Part shown: positions 1 through 8,358 of the stretch, in pieces
How positions within the stretch are numbered: position 1 is the stretch's first letter
Layout of the letters: each line of letters starts with the position of its first letter
NCBI GenBank assembly: GCA_031292055.1
Contig: JARLHV010000072.1
Span: forward strand, 1 to 44,784
Length of the DNA: 44,784 nt
Reading direction: 5' to 3'
DNA from: Desulfosporosinus sp.
GTDB taxonomy: Bacteria; Bacillota; Desulfitobacteriia; Desulfitobacteriales; Desulfitobacteriaceae
Made by a program: the position numbers and the translations under genes
Notes under the pieces: generated by a model
Seen by the model: the letters and a program-made list of their open reading frames with translations, nothing else
What the model was told of the DNA's origin: nothing
Database searches by the model: none

Positions 1-24
1 CAAGTCATGATGCCTTGGATAGTT

Positions 25-86
25 TGCGTCAGACAAGGAGGCATGTGCCCCTCATAGCGGGGCTATTAGGGGCATATGCCGACGCA
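25..86. repeat. Long imperfect hairpin upstream of the liv operon
   Basis: A nested inverted repeat folds almost end to end. TGCGTC (25-30) pairs with GACGCA (81-86). After a 9-nt bulge, GGCATGTGCCCCT (40-52) pairs with AGGGGCATATGCC (68-80) with one G-T wobble. ATAGC (54-58) then pairs with GCTAT (62-66) around a GGG loop. There is no T-run after it, so it is not a standard terminator. It could be a REP/MITE-like extragenic palindrome or a structured leader. I do not recognise a riboswitch class. Confidence 0.7.
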
Positions 87-343
87 GTATGACACAAAAT
101 AGACTGGCAGACTGACTAGTTATTTTCTTGAATGTGCCTAAGATAGTGTTCGTTTATCGAGGGGGGCTGGGAGATTTCTCAGTCGCCCTTTATTAGGACA
201 AGCTCAAAGAATTACCGGGGTTGATTACGATTATCTGCAGGTAAACTCGTTTAGCTAAAGCTAAACATTGAGTAAATGAATGGGTCAAATCAGAGGATTA
301 TCATGCTTCTTCGGTAGTCAAAAAGGCTGAAAGGGTGCACAGA
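87..343. other. Non-coding stretch before livH
   Basis: No open frame with a credible ribosome-binding site is seen. The stretch contains the motif copy at 246-272 and a weak bulged stem near 165-190. No clear sigma-A promoter for the liv operon could be picked out. The operon may start further upstream, where a substrate-binding protein gene would be expected. Confidence 0.5.
246..272. repeat. Dispersed motif, copy 1 (CTAAAGCTAAACATTG)
   Basis: CTCG, then TTTAG, then CTAAAGCTAAACATTGAG. The inner part makes a perfect 7-bp hairpin, GTTTAGC/GCTAAAC (249-255/260-266). A closely similar stretch lies at 29623-29650, also just upstream of a gene. Function unknown. Confidence 0.5.
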
Positions 344-1264
344 ATGACAGTTTTTTATATCGTGATCCAGCAGATAGTGAACGGGTTAATTCTCGGTTCA
401 TTCTACAGTTTGATCGCTCTTGGTTATTCCATGGTTTACGGCATTATTAAGCTCTTAAACTTTGCCCATGGTGACATTTATATGGTGGGCGCTTTCGTGG
501 GGTATGGAGCGCTGGGGATTTTCGGAAGCGTGTTAGGTGTCGGTTGGCTGGGAATTGCAGTGGCTTTATTGATCAGCATGTTTCTGGTTGGGTTGCTGGG
601 AATGTTGGTACATAGGTTGGCCTATCAGCCGCTCATTAATAAGCAGGCTCCACGAATGTCGCTGTTGATTACGGCAGTGGGCGTATCGTTTACCTTATTT
701 AATGGGGTTATGGTCCTGACTAATGGCGAGTATAAAACGTTTAGTACTAGCTTAGGTTATGAAGGCATTAGTCTCGGTTTGGTGAATATTACCTATACCC
801 AGATAATTATGGTTGTGGCTACAGCGATCTTAATGCTCGCTTTGTATTGGTTTATTAATCGTACCATGTACGGCAAGGCCATGCGGGCGATTGCCCTGGA
901 TCAGGATGCTTGCCGTTTGATGGGGATTAATGTGACTAAGACGATCAGCTTAACCTTCTTTGTTGGTTCAGCCTTGGCTGCAGCAGCGGGCGTTATGGCC
1001 GGCGTGTATTATGGCAGCATTCAATTTTATATGGGTTTCGTCATCGGCTTAAAGGCCTTTACGGCGGCAGTTATTGGTGGAATTGGCAGCATTCCCGGAG
1101 CTATGATTGGGGGTCTCGTCTTGGGATTGTTGGAAACAGCTGGGACTCAACTTCCGTTTATTGGTTCCGCTTGGAAAGACGTTTTTTCCTTCGGGATCTT
1201 GATTCTTTTGCTGGTTTTTAAACCGACTGGAATTTTCGGTAAAAGCGAGATTGAGAGGATGTAG
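344..1264 (+). CDS. livH: Branched-chain amino acid ABC transporter permease LivH
   Basis: First inner-membrane permease of a Liv-type importer. The protein (306 aa from ATG 344) is almost wholly hydrophobic with about eight membrane segments. It carries the LivH signature YSMVYGIIKLLNFAHGD near the N-terminus and the EAA-like loop ending in GGIGSIPGAMIGGLVLGLLE near the C-terminus. A GTG at 335 is in frame, but AAAGGGTG (about 330-336) is well spaced for the ATG at 344. livM starts 3 bases after the stop, so the genes are co-transcribed. The substrate is not determined by sequence: Liv systems carry Leu/Ile/Val but also other amino acids, amides or urea. Confidence 0.93.
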   Translation: MTVFYIVIQQIVNGLILGSFYSLIALGYSMVYGIIKLLNFAHGDIYMVGAFVGYGALGIFGSVLGVGWLGIAVALLISMFLVGLLGMLVHRLAYQPLINKQAPRMSLLITAVGVSFTLFNGVMVLTNGEYKTFSTSLGYEGISLGLVNITYTQIIMVVATAILMLALYWFINRTMYGKAMRAIALDQDACRLMGINVTKTISLTFFVGSALAAAAGVMAGVYYGSIQFYMGFVIGLKAFTAAVIGGIGSIPGAMIGGLVLGLLETAGTQLPFIGSAWKDVFSFGILILLLVFKPTGIFGKSEIERM

Positions 1265-1267
1265 AGG

Positions 1268-2224
1268 ATGGGTAATTCCGTGGGTGGGATAGATCGGTTC
1301 AGAAAAATTCTGGGTGACAGGAAAACCCAGGGTGCAGCCTTGGCGGTACTTATTATTTTTGTCATCCTGCTTCCTCTGGTTGCCAATAACTATATAGAAG
1401 AAGTTGCGACCAATACCTTATTCTACATTGTTTTGGCCTTAGGATTGAATATTGTGGTAGGATATGCCGGGTTGGTAGACCTCGGTTATGCTGCTTTTTT
1501 TGCTGTGGGAGCTTACACAACGGGAATTCTTATGCATTACGGCTGGAATTTTTGGTTAACCATACCAATGGCCGTGCTTTTCTCTGTCATTGCTGGGGTT
1601 ATCATTGGAGGTCCAACCTTAAGGTTGCGCAGTGATTACTTAGCCATTGTTACTTTGGGTTTTGGGGAAATCACCCGAATAACGGCTCGTAACTTGAAAA
1701 TCACTGGCGGGGCGAGCGGTTTGGTAGGGATTCAACGGCCCAGTATTTTTGGGCATATACTTAATCAGATTACCGATTTCTATTACCTGTTTTTTATCTT
1801 GGTCATTTTGGCGGTGCTTGTCGCTATGAGGCTTCATAATTCGCGGCTGGGTCGGGCCTGGCAATATATCCGTGAGGATGAAGATGCTGCCGAAGCCATG
1901 GGGATTGATCCTGTCAAGACAAAACTCTACGCTTATATGATTGGAGCTGCTTTTGGCGGGATAGCGGGAGCCTTCTTCGCCGTCAAGATGACCGCCATTT
2001 CACCGGAGACCTTTGCCTTTACCCAATCGGCTATGATTCTGTTAGCTGTTATCCTTGGGGGGATGGGCAAGATACCTGGTGCCATCTTAGGAGCTGTTTT
2101 TTTAGTATTATTTCCGGAAATTTTCCGGGGGATTGGTCAGACGCGGATGCTCTTCTTTGGCATCATGCTGGTGATTATCATGGTTTTCCGTCCTCAAGGG
2201 CTTTGGCCAGAGCGAAAAGGGTGA
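1268..2224 (+). CDS. livM: Branched-chain amino acid ABC transporter permease LivM
   Basis: Second permease of the importer, 318 aa, of normal family length. It has the LivM hallmarks: a hydrophobic N-terminal segment, LGLNIVVGYAGLVDLGYAAF near residue 60, LRLRSDYLAIVTLGFGEI in the first cytoplasmic loop, and GGMGKIPGAILGAVFL near the C-terminus. GAGAGG at the end of livH serves as ribosome-binding site. It pairs with LivH to form the membrane pore driven by LivG and LivF. Confidence 0.93.
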   Translation: MGNSVGGIDRFRKILGDRKTQGAALAVLIIFVILLPLVANNYIEEVATNTLFYIVLALGLNIVVGYAGLVDLGYAAFFAVGAYTTGILMHYGWNFWLTIPMAVLFSVIAGVIIGGPTLRLRSDYLAIVTLGFGEITRITARNLKITGGASGLVGIQRPSIFGHILNQITDFYYLFFILVILAVLVAMRLHNSRLGRAWQYIREDEDAAEAMGIDPVKTKLYAYMIGAAFGGIAGAFFAVKMTAISPETFAFTQSAMILLAVILGGMGKIPGAILGAVFLVLFPEIFRGIGQTRMLFFGIMLVIIMVFRPQGLWPERKG

Positions 2225-2254
2225 AGCCATTTCTATAAAAAAGGATGAGGTAGA

Positions 2255-3025
2255 ATGTCAATTCTGGAAGTGCAAAAGCTAACCCTGCGTTTTGGCGGGT
2301 TGACAGCTGTGAGCAACCTGAGCTTCGAACTGGAAGAAAATACAATTATGAGCCTAATTGGACCAAATGGGGCAGGGAAGACGTCTGCTTTTAATTGCCT
2401 GACAGGTTTTTATAAAGGGAGCGAAGGAGAAATTCTTTTTAAGGGGCAAAGCATTTTCCGGCAAAAGCCGCACAAAATCACCAAGCTGGGTATGGCCCGC
2501 ACGTTTCAAAACCTGCGTCTCTTTAAAGATATGACAGTTTTAGAAAATGTCATGTCAGGCATGCATAGTCGTACTAAGGCCGGGGTTTTTGGAGCCATCT
2601 TGCGACTGCCCAGCCAGGTTCATGAAGAGCAGAGGATTAGGCAGGTCAGCAAAGAGTGTCTGGATTTCGTCGGTATTTTAGATAAGGAAAGTCGTTTGGC
2701 GCGCAATTTGGCTTATGGAGACCAACGCCGGGTGGAATGGGCTCGAGCGCTAGCGACTCAGCCGCAACTTCTCTTGCTGGATGAACCGGCAGCCGGGCTT
2801 AACCAAGATGAGAAAGAACAGTTAGTGGGTTTAATCCGCCGAATTCGCAAGGACTTGGGAATTACGGTACTGTTGATTGAACATGATATGGGTCTCGTGA
2901 TGAAGGTCTCGGAAAAAATAGTGGTCATTGACTATGGGCAGAAAATTGCCGAAGGAACGGCGGAAGAAGTTAAGAATAATCCGAGGGTAATTGAAGCCTA
3001 CCTGGGAAAGGAGGATGAGGAATGA
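2255..3025 (+). CDS. livG: Branched-chain amino acid ABC transporter ATP-binding protein LivG
   Basis: Cytoplasmic ATPase of the Liv importer, 256 aa. Visible motifs are Walker A GPNGAGKT, the LivG-typical TFQNLRLF segment after the Q-loop, the degenerate signature LAYGDQRRVEWARAL, Walker B LLLLDEPAAGL, and the switch His in IEHDMG. YGDQRR in place of LSGGQ is normal for LivG. The last bases overlap livF (ATGA), which suggests translational coupling. Confidence 0.95.
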   Translation: MSILEVQKLTLRFGGLTAVSNLSFELEENTIMSLIGPNGAGKTSAFNCLTGFYKGSEGEILFKGQSIFRQKPHKITKLGMARTFQNLRLFKDMTVLENVMSGMHSRTKAGVFGAILRLPSQVHEEQRIRQVSKECLDFVGILDKESRLARNLAYGDQRRVEWARALATQPQLLLLDEPAAGLNQDEKEQLVGLIRRIRKDLGITVLLIEHDMGLVMKVSEKIVVIDYGQKIAEGTAEEVKNNPRVIEAYLGKEDEE

Positions 3026-3738
3026 GCGAAAACGCTCTCGTCCTGCGCAACTTAGAGACTTATTATGGTAAGATTCATGCGCTCAAAGGGGTGAGTCTGG
3101 AAGTGCCCCGCGGGAAGATCGTTACTTTGCTTGGTTCGAATGGCGCTGGAAAAAGCACAACGTTAAAGACGATTTCTGGTTTAATCCAGGCCTCCTCCGG
3201 AACGATCGAGTTTTATGGGAAAAATATCAGTAGAGAAAAAGCTCATAACATTGTTAGTATGGGCTTGATCCATGTTCCTGAAGGGCGGCGGATTTTTAAA
3301 GACTTAACTGTCAAGGAAAACTTGGAGTTGGGTGGTTTTACTTTAAAAGATGAAGCCCTGCGTCGCAAAGGCATTGAGCACGTTTTTGAAGTTTTCCCAC
3401 GCCTTAAAGACCGTCAGCGGCAAAGTGGCGGAACGTTGTCCGGTGGAGAACAGCAAATGTTGGCGATCGGACGTGCCATGATGACCGAACCGAAATTACT
3501 CTTATTGGATGAGCCCTCGATGGGTTTGGCACCGCTGATTGTACAAGATATTATGAGAATTATTAAGCAGTTAAATGATGAAGGAACAACGATTTTACTT
3601 GTGGAGCAAAATGCCAAAATCGCCCTGAAATTAGCTGATTACGGCTATGTTTTGGAGACCGGCGAGTTAGTTATGGAGGGGGATAGCGCTAAGCTGCGCG
3701 AGGATGAGAGGATTATTAAGGCCTATCTCGGAGAGTAA
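3022..3738 (+). CDS. livF: Branched-chain amino acid ABC transporter ATP-binding protein LivF
   Basis: Second ATPase of the importer, 238 aa. It shows Walker A GSNGAGKST, the family segment VPEGRRIFKDLTVKENL, signature LSGGEQQMLAIGRALM-like (here GRAMM), Walker B LLLLDEPSMGLAP, and VEQNA at the switch region. Start ATG 3022 overlaps the livG stop. It is the last gene of the operon and is followed by a strong terminator. No periplasmic or lipoprotein binding protein gene is in the visible part of the operon. Confidence 0.95.
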   Translation: MSENALVLRNLETYYGKIHALKGVSLEVPRGKIVTLLGSNGAGKSTTLKTISGLIQASSGTIEFYGKNISREKAHNIVSMGLIHVPEGRRIFKDLTVKENLELGGFTLKDEALRRKGIEHVFEVFPRLKDRQRQSGGTLSGGEQQMLAIGRAMMTEPKLLLLDEPSMGLAPLIVQDIMRIIKQLNDEGTTILLVEQNAKIALKLADYGYVLETGELVMEGDSAKLREDERIIKAYLGE

Positions 3739-4196
3739 GTCGCTAAAAACCTGAGAACTAAGGTAGAGCTCGTGGAATGGATAAGAAGCAGTTGAGTAAT
3801 TAAGTAGCATTGTTTCTGAAAATAAAAAGCCAGTTTTTCCTTAGAGTAAGGAAAAACTGGCTTTTGTTGAGCGCTCTTGAGATTTAAAAATAATGGGAAT
3901 AAAGGGTTGCGTTACAAAGGTTGTGGATCAAACAGTAAAAGCTTATGAATTGTTGCAAGGCGACAATCCAGATTATGCCATTGATATTTGCATGGAATAT
4001 AGCTATAATAAGAACAAAGGTTCGCATAATCACCAAATACACGTACTGAAAGTGTGTAATGAACGATGCATGCACTAGTGAAACCAATTGAATTTATTGC
4101 CTAGTTCTACATAAAAAAAGACAGCAGGCCCCTTGCTACTAAAACTTGGCGCAGATCATTTGAGGTCGTCGTATCTATTTGTCTGGAGGTGTAATA
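3739..4196. other. Intergenic stretch after livF
   Basis: It holds the liv terminator. An open frame of 61 codons lies at 3893-4078 (+), but it has no ribosome-binding site and an unremarkable composition. I do not support it as a gene. Confidence 0.5.
3825..3865 (+). terminator. Rho-independent terminator of the liv operon
   Basis: AAAAGCCAGTTTTTCC (3825-3840) pairs perfectly with GGAAAAACTGGCTTTT (3850-3865) around a 9-nt loop. The 3' arm ends in TTTT. It lies about 90 bases after the livF stop. Confidence 0.9.
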
Positions 4197-4520
4197 ATGG
4201 CATATGTAATAGCTATTTGTTATCTTTCCTCTTTAGTATCCTATGGAATGGGATATTCGGAAATGTTGGTTTTCAAGAACGCGGTTATAAAACAGCTGAT
4301 TATTCCAGATTATACTATTCAAGTGTCTTTAGCGACGGGTTATTTTATTTTAGCAATCTTTTTTGCGGTAATCGGATCCTTTTTATACGTTAGAAATAAT
4401 AGCAAGCAAGCTATTAACGAATTTAAGGACAGTAATGTCATCAAATTTAAGGGAAAAGCAGTTAGGGAATCGAACAATAGAAGACGAACAATAGATGATG
4501 AACGAGCATACTTGAGGTGA
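4197..4520 (+). CDS. Small membrane protein of unknown function
   Basis: 107 aa from ATG 4197, with a strong GGAGGTG about 7 bases before the start. There are two hydrophobic segments: the N-terminal MAYVIAICYLSSLVSYGMG and one near residues 45-67 ending in IGSFLYVR. A basic, hydrophilic tail follows (RESNNRRR near the C-terminus) and is presumably cytoplasmic. It has its own terminator just downstream and sits alone between the liv operon and the glycyl radical island. No family recognised. Confidence 0.6.
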   Translation: MAYVIAICYLSSLVSYGMGYSEMLVFKNAVIKQLIIPDYTIQVSLATGYFILAIFFAVIGSFLYVRNNSKQAINEFKDSNVIKFKGKAVRESNNRRRTIDDERAYLR

Positions 4521-4552
4521 AATTTCAATTGACACAGTTTAAGTAGAAAAAA

Positions 4553-4595
4553 GAACACCCAATCAGGCTTTTAAGCTTGATTGGGTGTTCTTTTT
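4553..4595 (+). terminator. Rho-independent terminator
   Basis: GAACACCCAATCA (4553-4565) pairs with TGATTGGGTGTTC (4578-4590) and is followed by TTTTT. The A-rich 5' flank means it may work in both directions. It ends the transcript of the small membrane protein gene. Confidence 0.9.
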
Positions 4596-4912
4596 GAGTG
4601 CTTAGAAAAATATCAATCTTTTTTCAGGAAAAATTCAGCTTCCTTTCAGGAAATGTTTATCCTTATATAGTATAGTTGACACAATACTTTGGGTTATTTA
4701 AGAGTTCTAGGAAGCACCCTGATCGATTTGATAATCTAACAAGCATTGCTTTACCGAAGGAATTGGCGCTTAATGATACTTATGACAAGGTTCATCGGCT
4801 GATAAAAGAGATACTGGATGGCGGCAAGTATTTCCGCTATACTTATGATGGTGCCAAAAGAGTAACAAGCTCAATTTGATTGAACTCTGAATACTCAAAA
4901 GGAGGCGTTGAT
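4596..4912. other. Upstream region of the first glycyl radical enzyme gene
   Basis: AT-rich stretch. A TTGACA at 4676-4681 could be a -35 element, but the best partner at normal spacing (TAAGAG) is poor. A TATAGT at 4666-4671 is an alternative -10. A 67-codon open frame (4676-4879, TTG start) has a gene-like composition (SSRKHPDRFDNLTSIALP, later YDGAKRV) but no ribosome-binding site. It could be a gene remnant or a coincidence. Confidence 0.35.
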
Positions 4913-7309
4913 ATGTCTCAAACGGTTCAGGCACAGAACTACCTGGAGCGAGTGGAACGTCTGAAGAAGAGAGTGCTGGGAACCCGCCCTGAGATGGACC
5001 TTGAGAACGCCAAGCTTCTCACTGCTGGTTTTCGGGAGGCTGAAGGAGATCCGCTGGTTGTTCGGAAGGCCAAGGCGTTTCGTAAACAGTGTCAGGAGAA
5101 GACGGTCACAATCTGGGATGATGAACTTATCGTCGGTAGTTCCGGGAGCAAGATGCGGGCTGGCATTTTATGTGCCGATACTTGCTGGTCCGTGTTGAAC
5201 GATGAATTGGAAACGATTAACGAGCGCCGTTACGATCCGTTTTATCTGAGCCCTGAGGATCGTAAACTATTCGCGGTTGAAATTCGCCCCTACTGGAAAG
5301 GTCACTCAACTTACGAGGAGTGGCTTGTTCAGATTCCCGACGATACGCGTGAATTGCGGGATAACGGCGTGGTATACATTGACCGCAAGGCCGTTCGTGG
5401 CTGGGGGGAGACAACGGCCGGATATGAGTGGCTGATTCGTGCAGGGGTTTCGGAAATCAGCAAAATAGTAGAAACCAGGAAAGCTCAACTCGATATCACC
5501 GTGCCGGGCGATTATGAAAAAGATTATTATCTGAAATCCCTTTTAATTGTCGCTGAAGGCATGATCAGGCTGGCAGAGCGCTATGCCGTGGAAGCAGATC
5601 GCTTAGCGGCCTTGGCAAAAGATCCGCAGAGGAAAAAGGAACTTTCCGAGCTAGCTGAAGTTTGTCGTCACGTTCCTGCCAATCCGGCGCGGACGTTCAG
5701 GGAAGCTTTGCAGTCGTTTTATTTCTATCAGATCTGCCTGTTTATGGAACAGAATGCGGCTAGTTATAACCCGGGGCGCATGGATCAGTATCTTTGGCCT
5801 TATTACAAGGCCGATCTGGAAGCGGGGCGACTCAGCCCTGACGAAGCGCAAGAACTGCTCGACTGTCTTTGGGTTAAATTCAGCGAGCCTTGTCTCTTTC
5901 AGGATGCAGTTACCGCTGAGTTCGCCGCAGGTTATCCGATGTTCCAGAACGTTTGCGTCGGAGGAGTGGATGACACAGGGCGGGATGCTGTCAACGAGCT
6001 TTCCTATATGATTCTCAAGGCAACTATGGAGGTGCAACTCTATCAACCCTCTCTGTCAGTGCGCTACAGTTTGGCGAAAAACCCGAACTCTTTTCTGAGA
6101 AAAGTAGTGGAGCTAATCGGCTTGGGTACAGGATTCCCTGCGTTCCACAACGATGATGTCGGCATCAGGATGCTTATGAACAAGGGAATTCCTCTGAAGG
6201 AAGCTTTCAATTGGAATCCGTGCGGTTGCGTGGAGACCAACCTGGAAGGGCGATTACGCCAGTACACGGCGCTGGCGGATATCAATCTGGGCAGTATGAT
6301 TGAGTTCGCTCTTTTGGACGGAAAAAATAGGAAAAGTGGTCAGTATATATCCGTACGAACGGGAAACCCGCTCGAATTTCAAACTTATGCAGAGTTTCAA
6401 ACCGCGGTGAAGCAGCAGATCGAATATACAACACGCGCCGTTGTTAAAGGGAGCCATGTCATCGACGAGATCTGCCTGCAACGTCCGGTTCCTGCGCTTT
6501 CGTTTTCCTTCAAGGAGTGTATTGAGAAGGCCTCGGACTACGCTTGGGGTGGAGCAAAATACAACGCGGGCAACGGCATTATTCTGATCGGTGTGGCAGA
6601 CTTGATCAACAGTATGGCCGCAGTGCGGCAGATCGTCTATCGAAGCAAACAAGCAACTATGGCGCAGCTTCTAGAGGCCCTGGACTCGGATTTCGCTGGA
6701 TATGAGGAACTGCGCAAACTCTGCCTTGACGCGCCTAAGTACGGTAACGACGATGCGTTGGTGGATGATATTGCGGGAGATATGTTTACCTTTATCGCCG
6801 ATGAAATCGAAAAGTACAGCAGCAAATTCGGGCGGATGACGCCTGGAATTCTCCCTGTGTCTGGCAATACCCCGTTTGGACTTATGGTTGGCGCTCTGCC
6901 GTCCGGTCGTCAGGCCTGGAAACCGCTGGCTGATGGCATTAGTCCCAGTGGAGGTACTGATTTCAACGGTCCAGGTTCGGTGCTAAAGTCGGTGGCGAAT
7001 ATTCCTCACGCTCGCTTTGTCCAAGGGACCCTGCTCAATATGAAAGTAGAGCCGGCTCTGCTCTCCAGCGCCAATGGCATAACCCAGCTGATGGCTCTGC
7101 TCAAGAGCATGTGCAGCCTTGGTGTCTATCACGTCCAGTTCAATGTCATCGATCAAGAAAAACTGATCCAAGCCCAGAAAAATCCAGAAGAGCACAAGGG
7201 GCTTCTGGTTCGTGTTGCTGGTTATACCGCTTATTTTGTCGAACTGGGGAAAGATGTCCAAGATGAGATTATCGCCCGAACAGTTCAAGCTGGGATATCA
7301 GTGGGGTGA
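4913..7309 (+). CDS. Glycyl radical enzyme (PFL-like), subfamily not assigned
   Basis: 798 aa from ATG 4913, chosen because GGAGG lies directly upstream; a TTG at 4880 is in frame but lacks a site. The protein has the full glycyl radical enzyme architecture: PFL-like barrel, thiyl-radical loop NPCGCVETN (Cys439, Glu441) and C-terminal radical motif RVAGYTAYF (Gly770). The gene overlaps the first activase gene by 4 bases, so that activase is its likely partner. It is not HypD: the positions of HypD's catalytic His and Asp are Trp and Ala here (loops GWGETTAGYEW and NAASYNPGR). A second Cys (Cys437) sits two residues before the catalytic Cys. C-N lyase, dehydratase or decarboxylase chemistry is possible. 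Its place next to hydroxyproline genes makes a hydroxyproline isomer one candidate (compare HplG, a trans-4-hydroxy-D-proline C-N lyase). The gene looks richer in G+C than its surroundings. Confidence 0.93.
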   Translation: MSQTVQAQNYLERVERLKKRVLGTRPEMDLENAKLLTAGFREAEGDPLVVRKAKAFRKQCQEKTVTIWDDELIVGSSGSKMRAGILCADTCWSVLNDELETINERRYDPFYLSPEDRKLFAVEIRPYWKGHSTYEEWLVQIPDDTRELRDNGVVYIDRKAVRGWGETTAGYEWLIRAGVSEISKIVETRKAQLDITVPGDYEKDYYLKSLLIVAEGMIRLAERYAVEADRLAALAKDPQRKKELSELAEVCRHVPANPARTFREALQSFYFYQICLFMEQNAASYNPGRMDQYLWPYYKADLEAGRLSPDEAQELLDCLWVKFSEPCLFQDAVTAEFAAGYPMFQNVCVGGVDDTGRDAVNELSYMILKATMEVQLYQPSLSVRYSLAKNPNSFLRKVVELIGLGTGFPAFHNDDVGIRMLMNKGIPLKEAFNWNPCGCVETNLEGRLRQYTALADINLGSMIEFALLDGKNRKSGQYISVRTGNPLEFQTYAEFQTAVKQQIEYTTRAVVKGSHVIDEICLQRPVPALSFSFKECIEKASDYAWGGAKYNAGNGIILIGVADLINSMAAVRQIVYRSKQATMAQLLEALDSDFAGYEELRKLCLDAPKYGNDDALVDDIAGDMFTFIADEIEKYSSKFGRMTPGILPVSGNTPFGLMVGALPSGRQAWKPLADGISPSGGTDFNGPGSVLKSVANIPHARFVQGTLLNMKVEPALLSSANGITQLMALLKSMCSLGVYHVQFNVIDQEKLIQAQKNPEEHKGLLVRVAGYTAYFVELGKDVQDEIIARTVQAGISVG

Positions 7310-8283
7310 GTGTGATGAAGCAGAGTGTGAGGTTAGGTTCTGTACTGAGGATCGAGAGAACATCTATCTACGATGGGCATGGGCTCCGGACAGTGCTCTT
7401 TCTTAAAGGGTGTCCGCTGAGCTGTCGCTGGTGTTCGACACCTGAGTCGCAGTGCTCAGCTCCCCAAAAAGGGTACGCCCGCGACCGCTGCGTGGGCTGT
7501 GGAATGTGTGTTGGTTTCTGCACGGCAGGGGCGCTTTCTATGGCGGAGGACGGCCTAAGCGTACTTACTGATTTCTCAAAATGCCAGAATTGCTTTGTCT
7601 GTGTCGCGAAATGTCTGCATAATGCCCATAAAAACTATGGCAAGCTCTTATCCGTTCAGGAAGTAGTCCGGGAAATCGTCAAGGATGAGATTTTCTTTTT
7701 CCATTCAGGAGGTGGGGTTACGATCAGCGGCGGAGAACCGTTGAGTCAGCCCGATTTTGTCGCGGAAGTCCTGCGGGAGTGCCGTGAGCTTGGCATTCAT
7801 ACGGCGCTGGAGACTAGTTTTTACGCCCCGTATGAGAACATCGCCAAAGTTCTGCCCTGGCTCGATGTGCTTTATGTCGATCTTAAACATTTGGACAAGA
7901 AGCTTCATAAGCAGTGGGTTGGTCAGGATAACTCGCTCATTCTCGAAAATATCCGCAAAGTGGATCAGGCCAACGAGCCGCTGGCAATCATCGTGCGTAT
8001 TCCCCTGGTTCCAGGCGCCAACGATTCGGACGCCAATCTGTCCGCCACGGCAGAATTCTGCAAATCCTTGCAAAAACTCCAAGAGATAGAGATCTTGCCC
8101 TATCATCGCCTCGGGCTGGGAACCTATCAAAATCTTGGCAGAGATTACCTCTTGCAGGAACTGGTTCCGCCGTCACCGGAACGGATTTTGGAACGGGCCG
8201 ATTTCCTGGCACTCCAAAATTTCGGCCTGCCAATTCGAGTCGCTGGCGCCATTGTCAGCACGACGACGGGTTCGACGCTTTGA
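7306..8283 (+). CDS. Glycyl radical enzyme activating enzyme (radical SAM), partner of the 798-aa enzyme
   Basis: Installs the glycyl radical using S-adenosylmethionine. Motifs: radical-SAM CPLSCRWC (CxxxCxxC) after the family segment YDGHGLRTVLFLKGC, then a ferredoxin-like insert with two clusters (CVGCGMCVGFC and CQNCFVCVAKC), then SGGGVTISGGEPLSQP for SAM binding. 325 aa, normal for the two-cluster activases. GTG 7306 overlaps the stop of the enzyme gene (GTGA); an in-frame ATG at 7315 sits at better distance from GGGGTGAG and may be the real start (322 aa). Translational coupling to the upstream gene is likely. Confidence 0.92.
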   Translation: MSVMKQSVRLGSVLRIERTSIYDGHGLRTVLFLKGCPLSCRWCSTPESQCSAPQKGYARDRCVGCGMCVGFCTAGALSMAEDGLSVLTDFSKCQNCFVCVAKCLHNAHKNYGKLLSVQEVVREIVKDEIFFFHSGGGVTISGGEPLSQPDFVAEVLRECRELGIHTALETSFYAPYENIAKVLPWLDVLYVDLKHLDKKLHKQWVGQDNSLILENIRKVDQANEPLAIIVRIPLVPGANDSDANLSATAEFCKSLQKLQEIEILPYHRLGLGTYQNLGRDYLLQELVPPSPERILERADFLALQNFGLPIRVAGAIVSTTTGSTL

Positions 8284-8358
8284 CGTTTCCCAGGCAGTTG
8301 CTTGGGGATGTGCTGGAGTGATTGGTACAACAAAGTAAGGTATACGGAGTGGTGAAAG

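Noticed and set aside
1..343. Riboswitch before the liv genes
   Set aside because: The hairpins do not match any riboswitch class I can recognise, and there is no terminator/antiterminator pair.
3893..4078. 61-codon open frame after the liv terminator
   Set aside because: No ribosome-binding site, no recognisable family, and an equally long frame on the other strand at the same place.
4676..4879. 67-codon open frame just before the first glycyl radical enzyme gene
   Set aside because: TTG start without a ribosome-binding site. The composition looks gene-like, so it may be a relic, but a gene cannot be supported.
5651..6046. 131-codon antisense frame inside the glycyl radical enzyme gene
   Set aside because: Shadow of a strongly coding frame; Ser/Arg/Pro-rich composition and no start signal. 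Similar antisense frames at 6254-6652, 7705-8130, 36313-36732 and 43366-43872 are rejected for the same reason.
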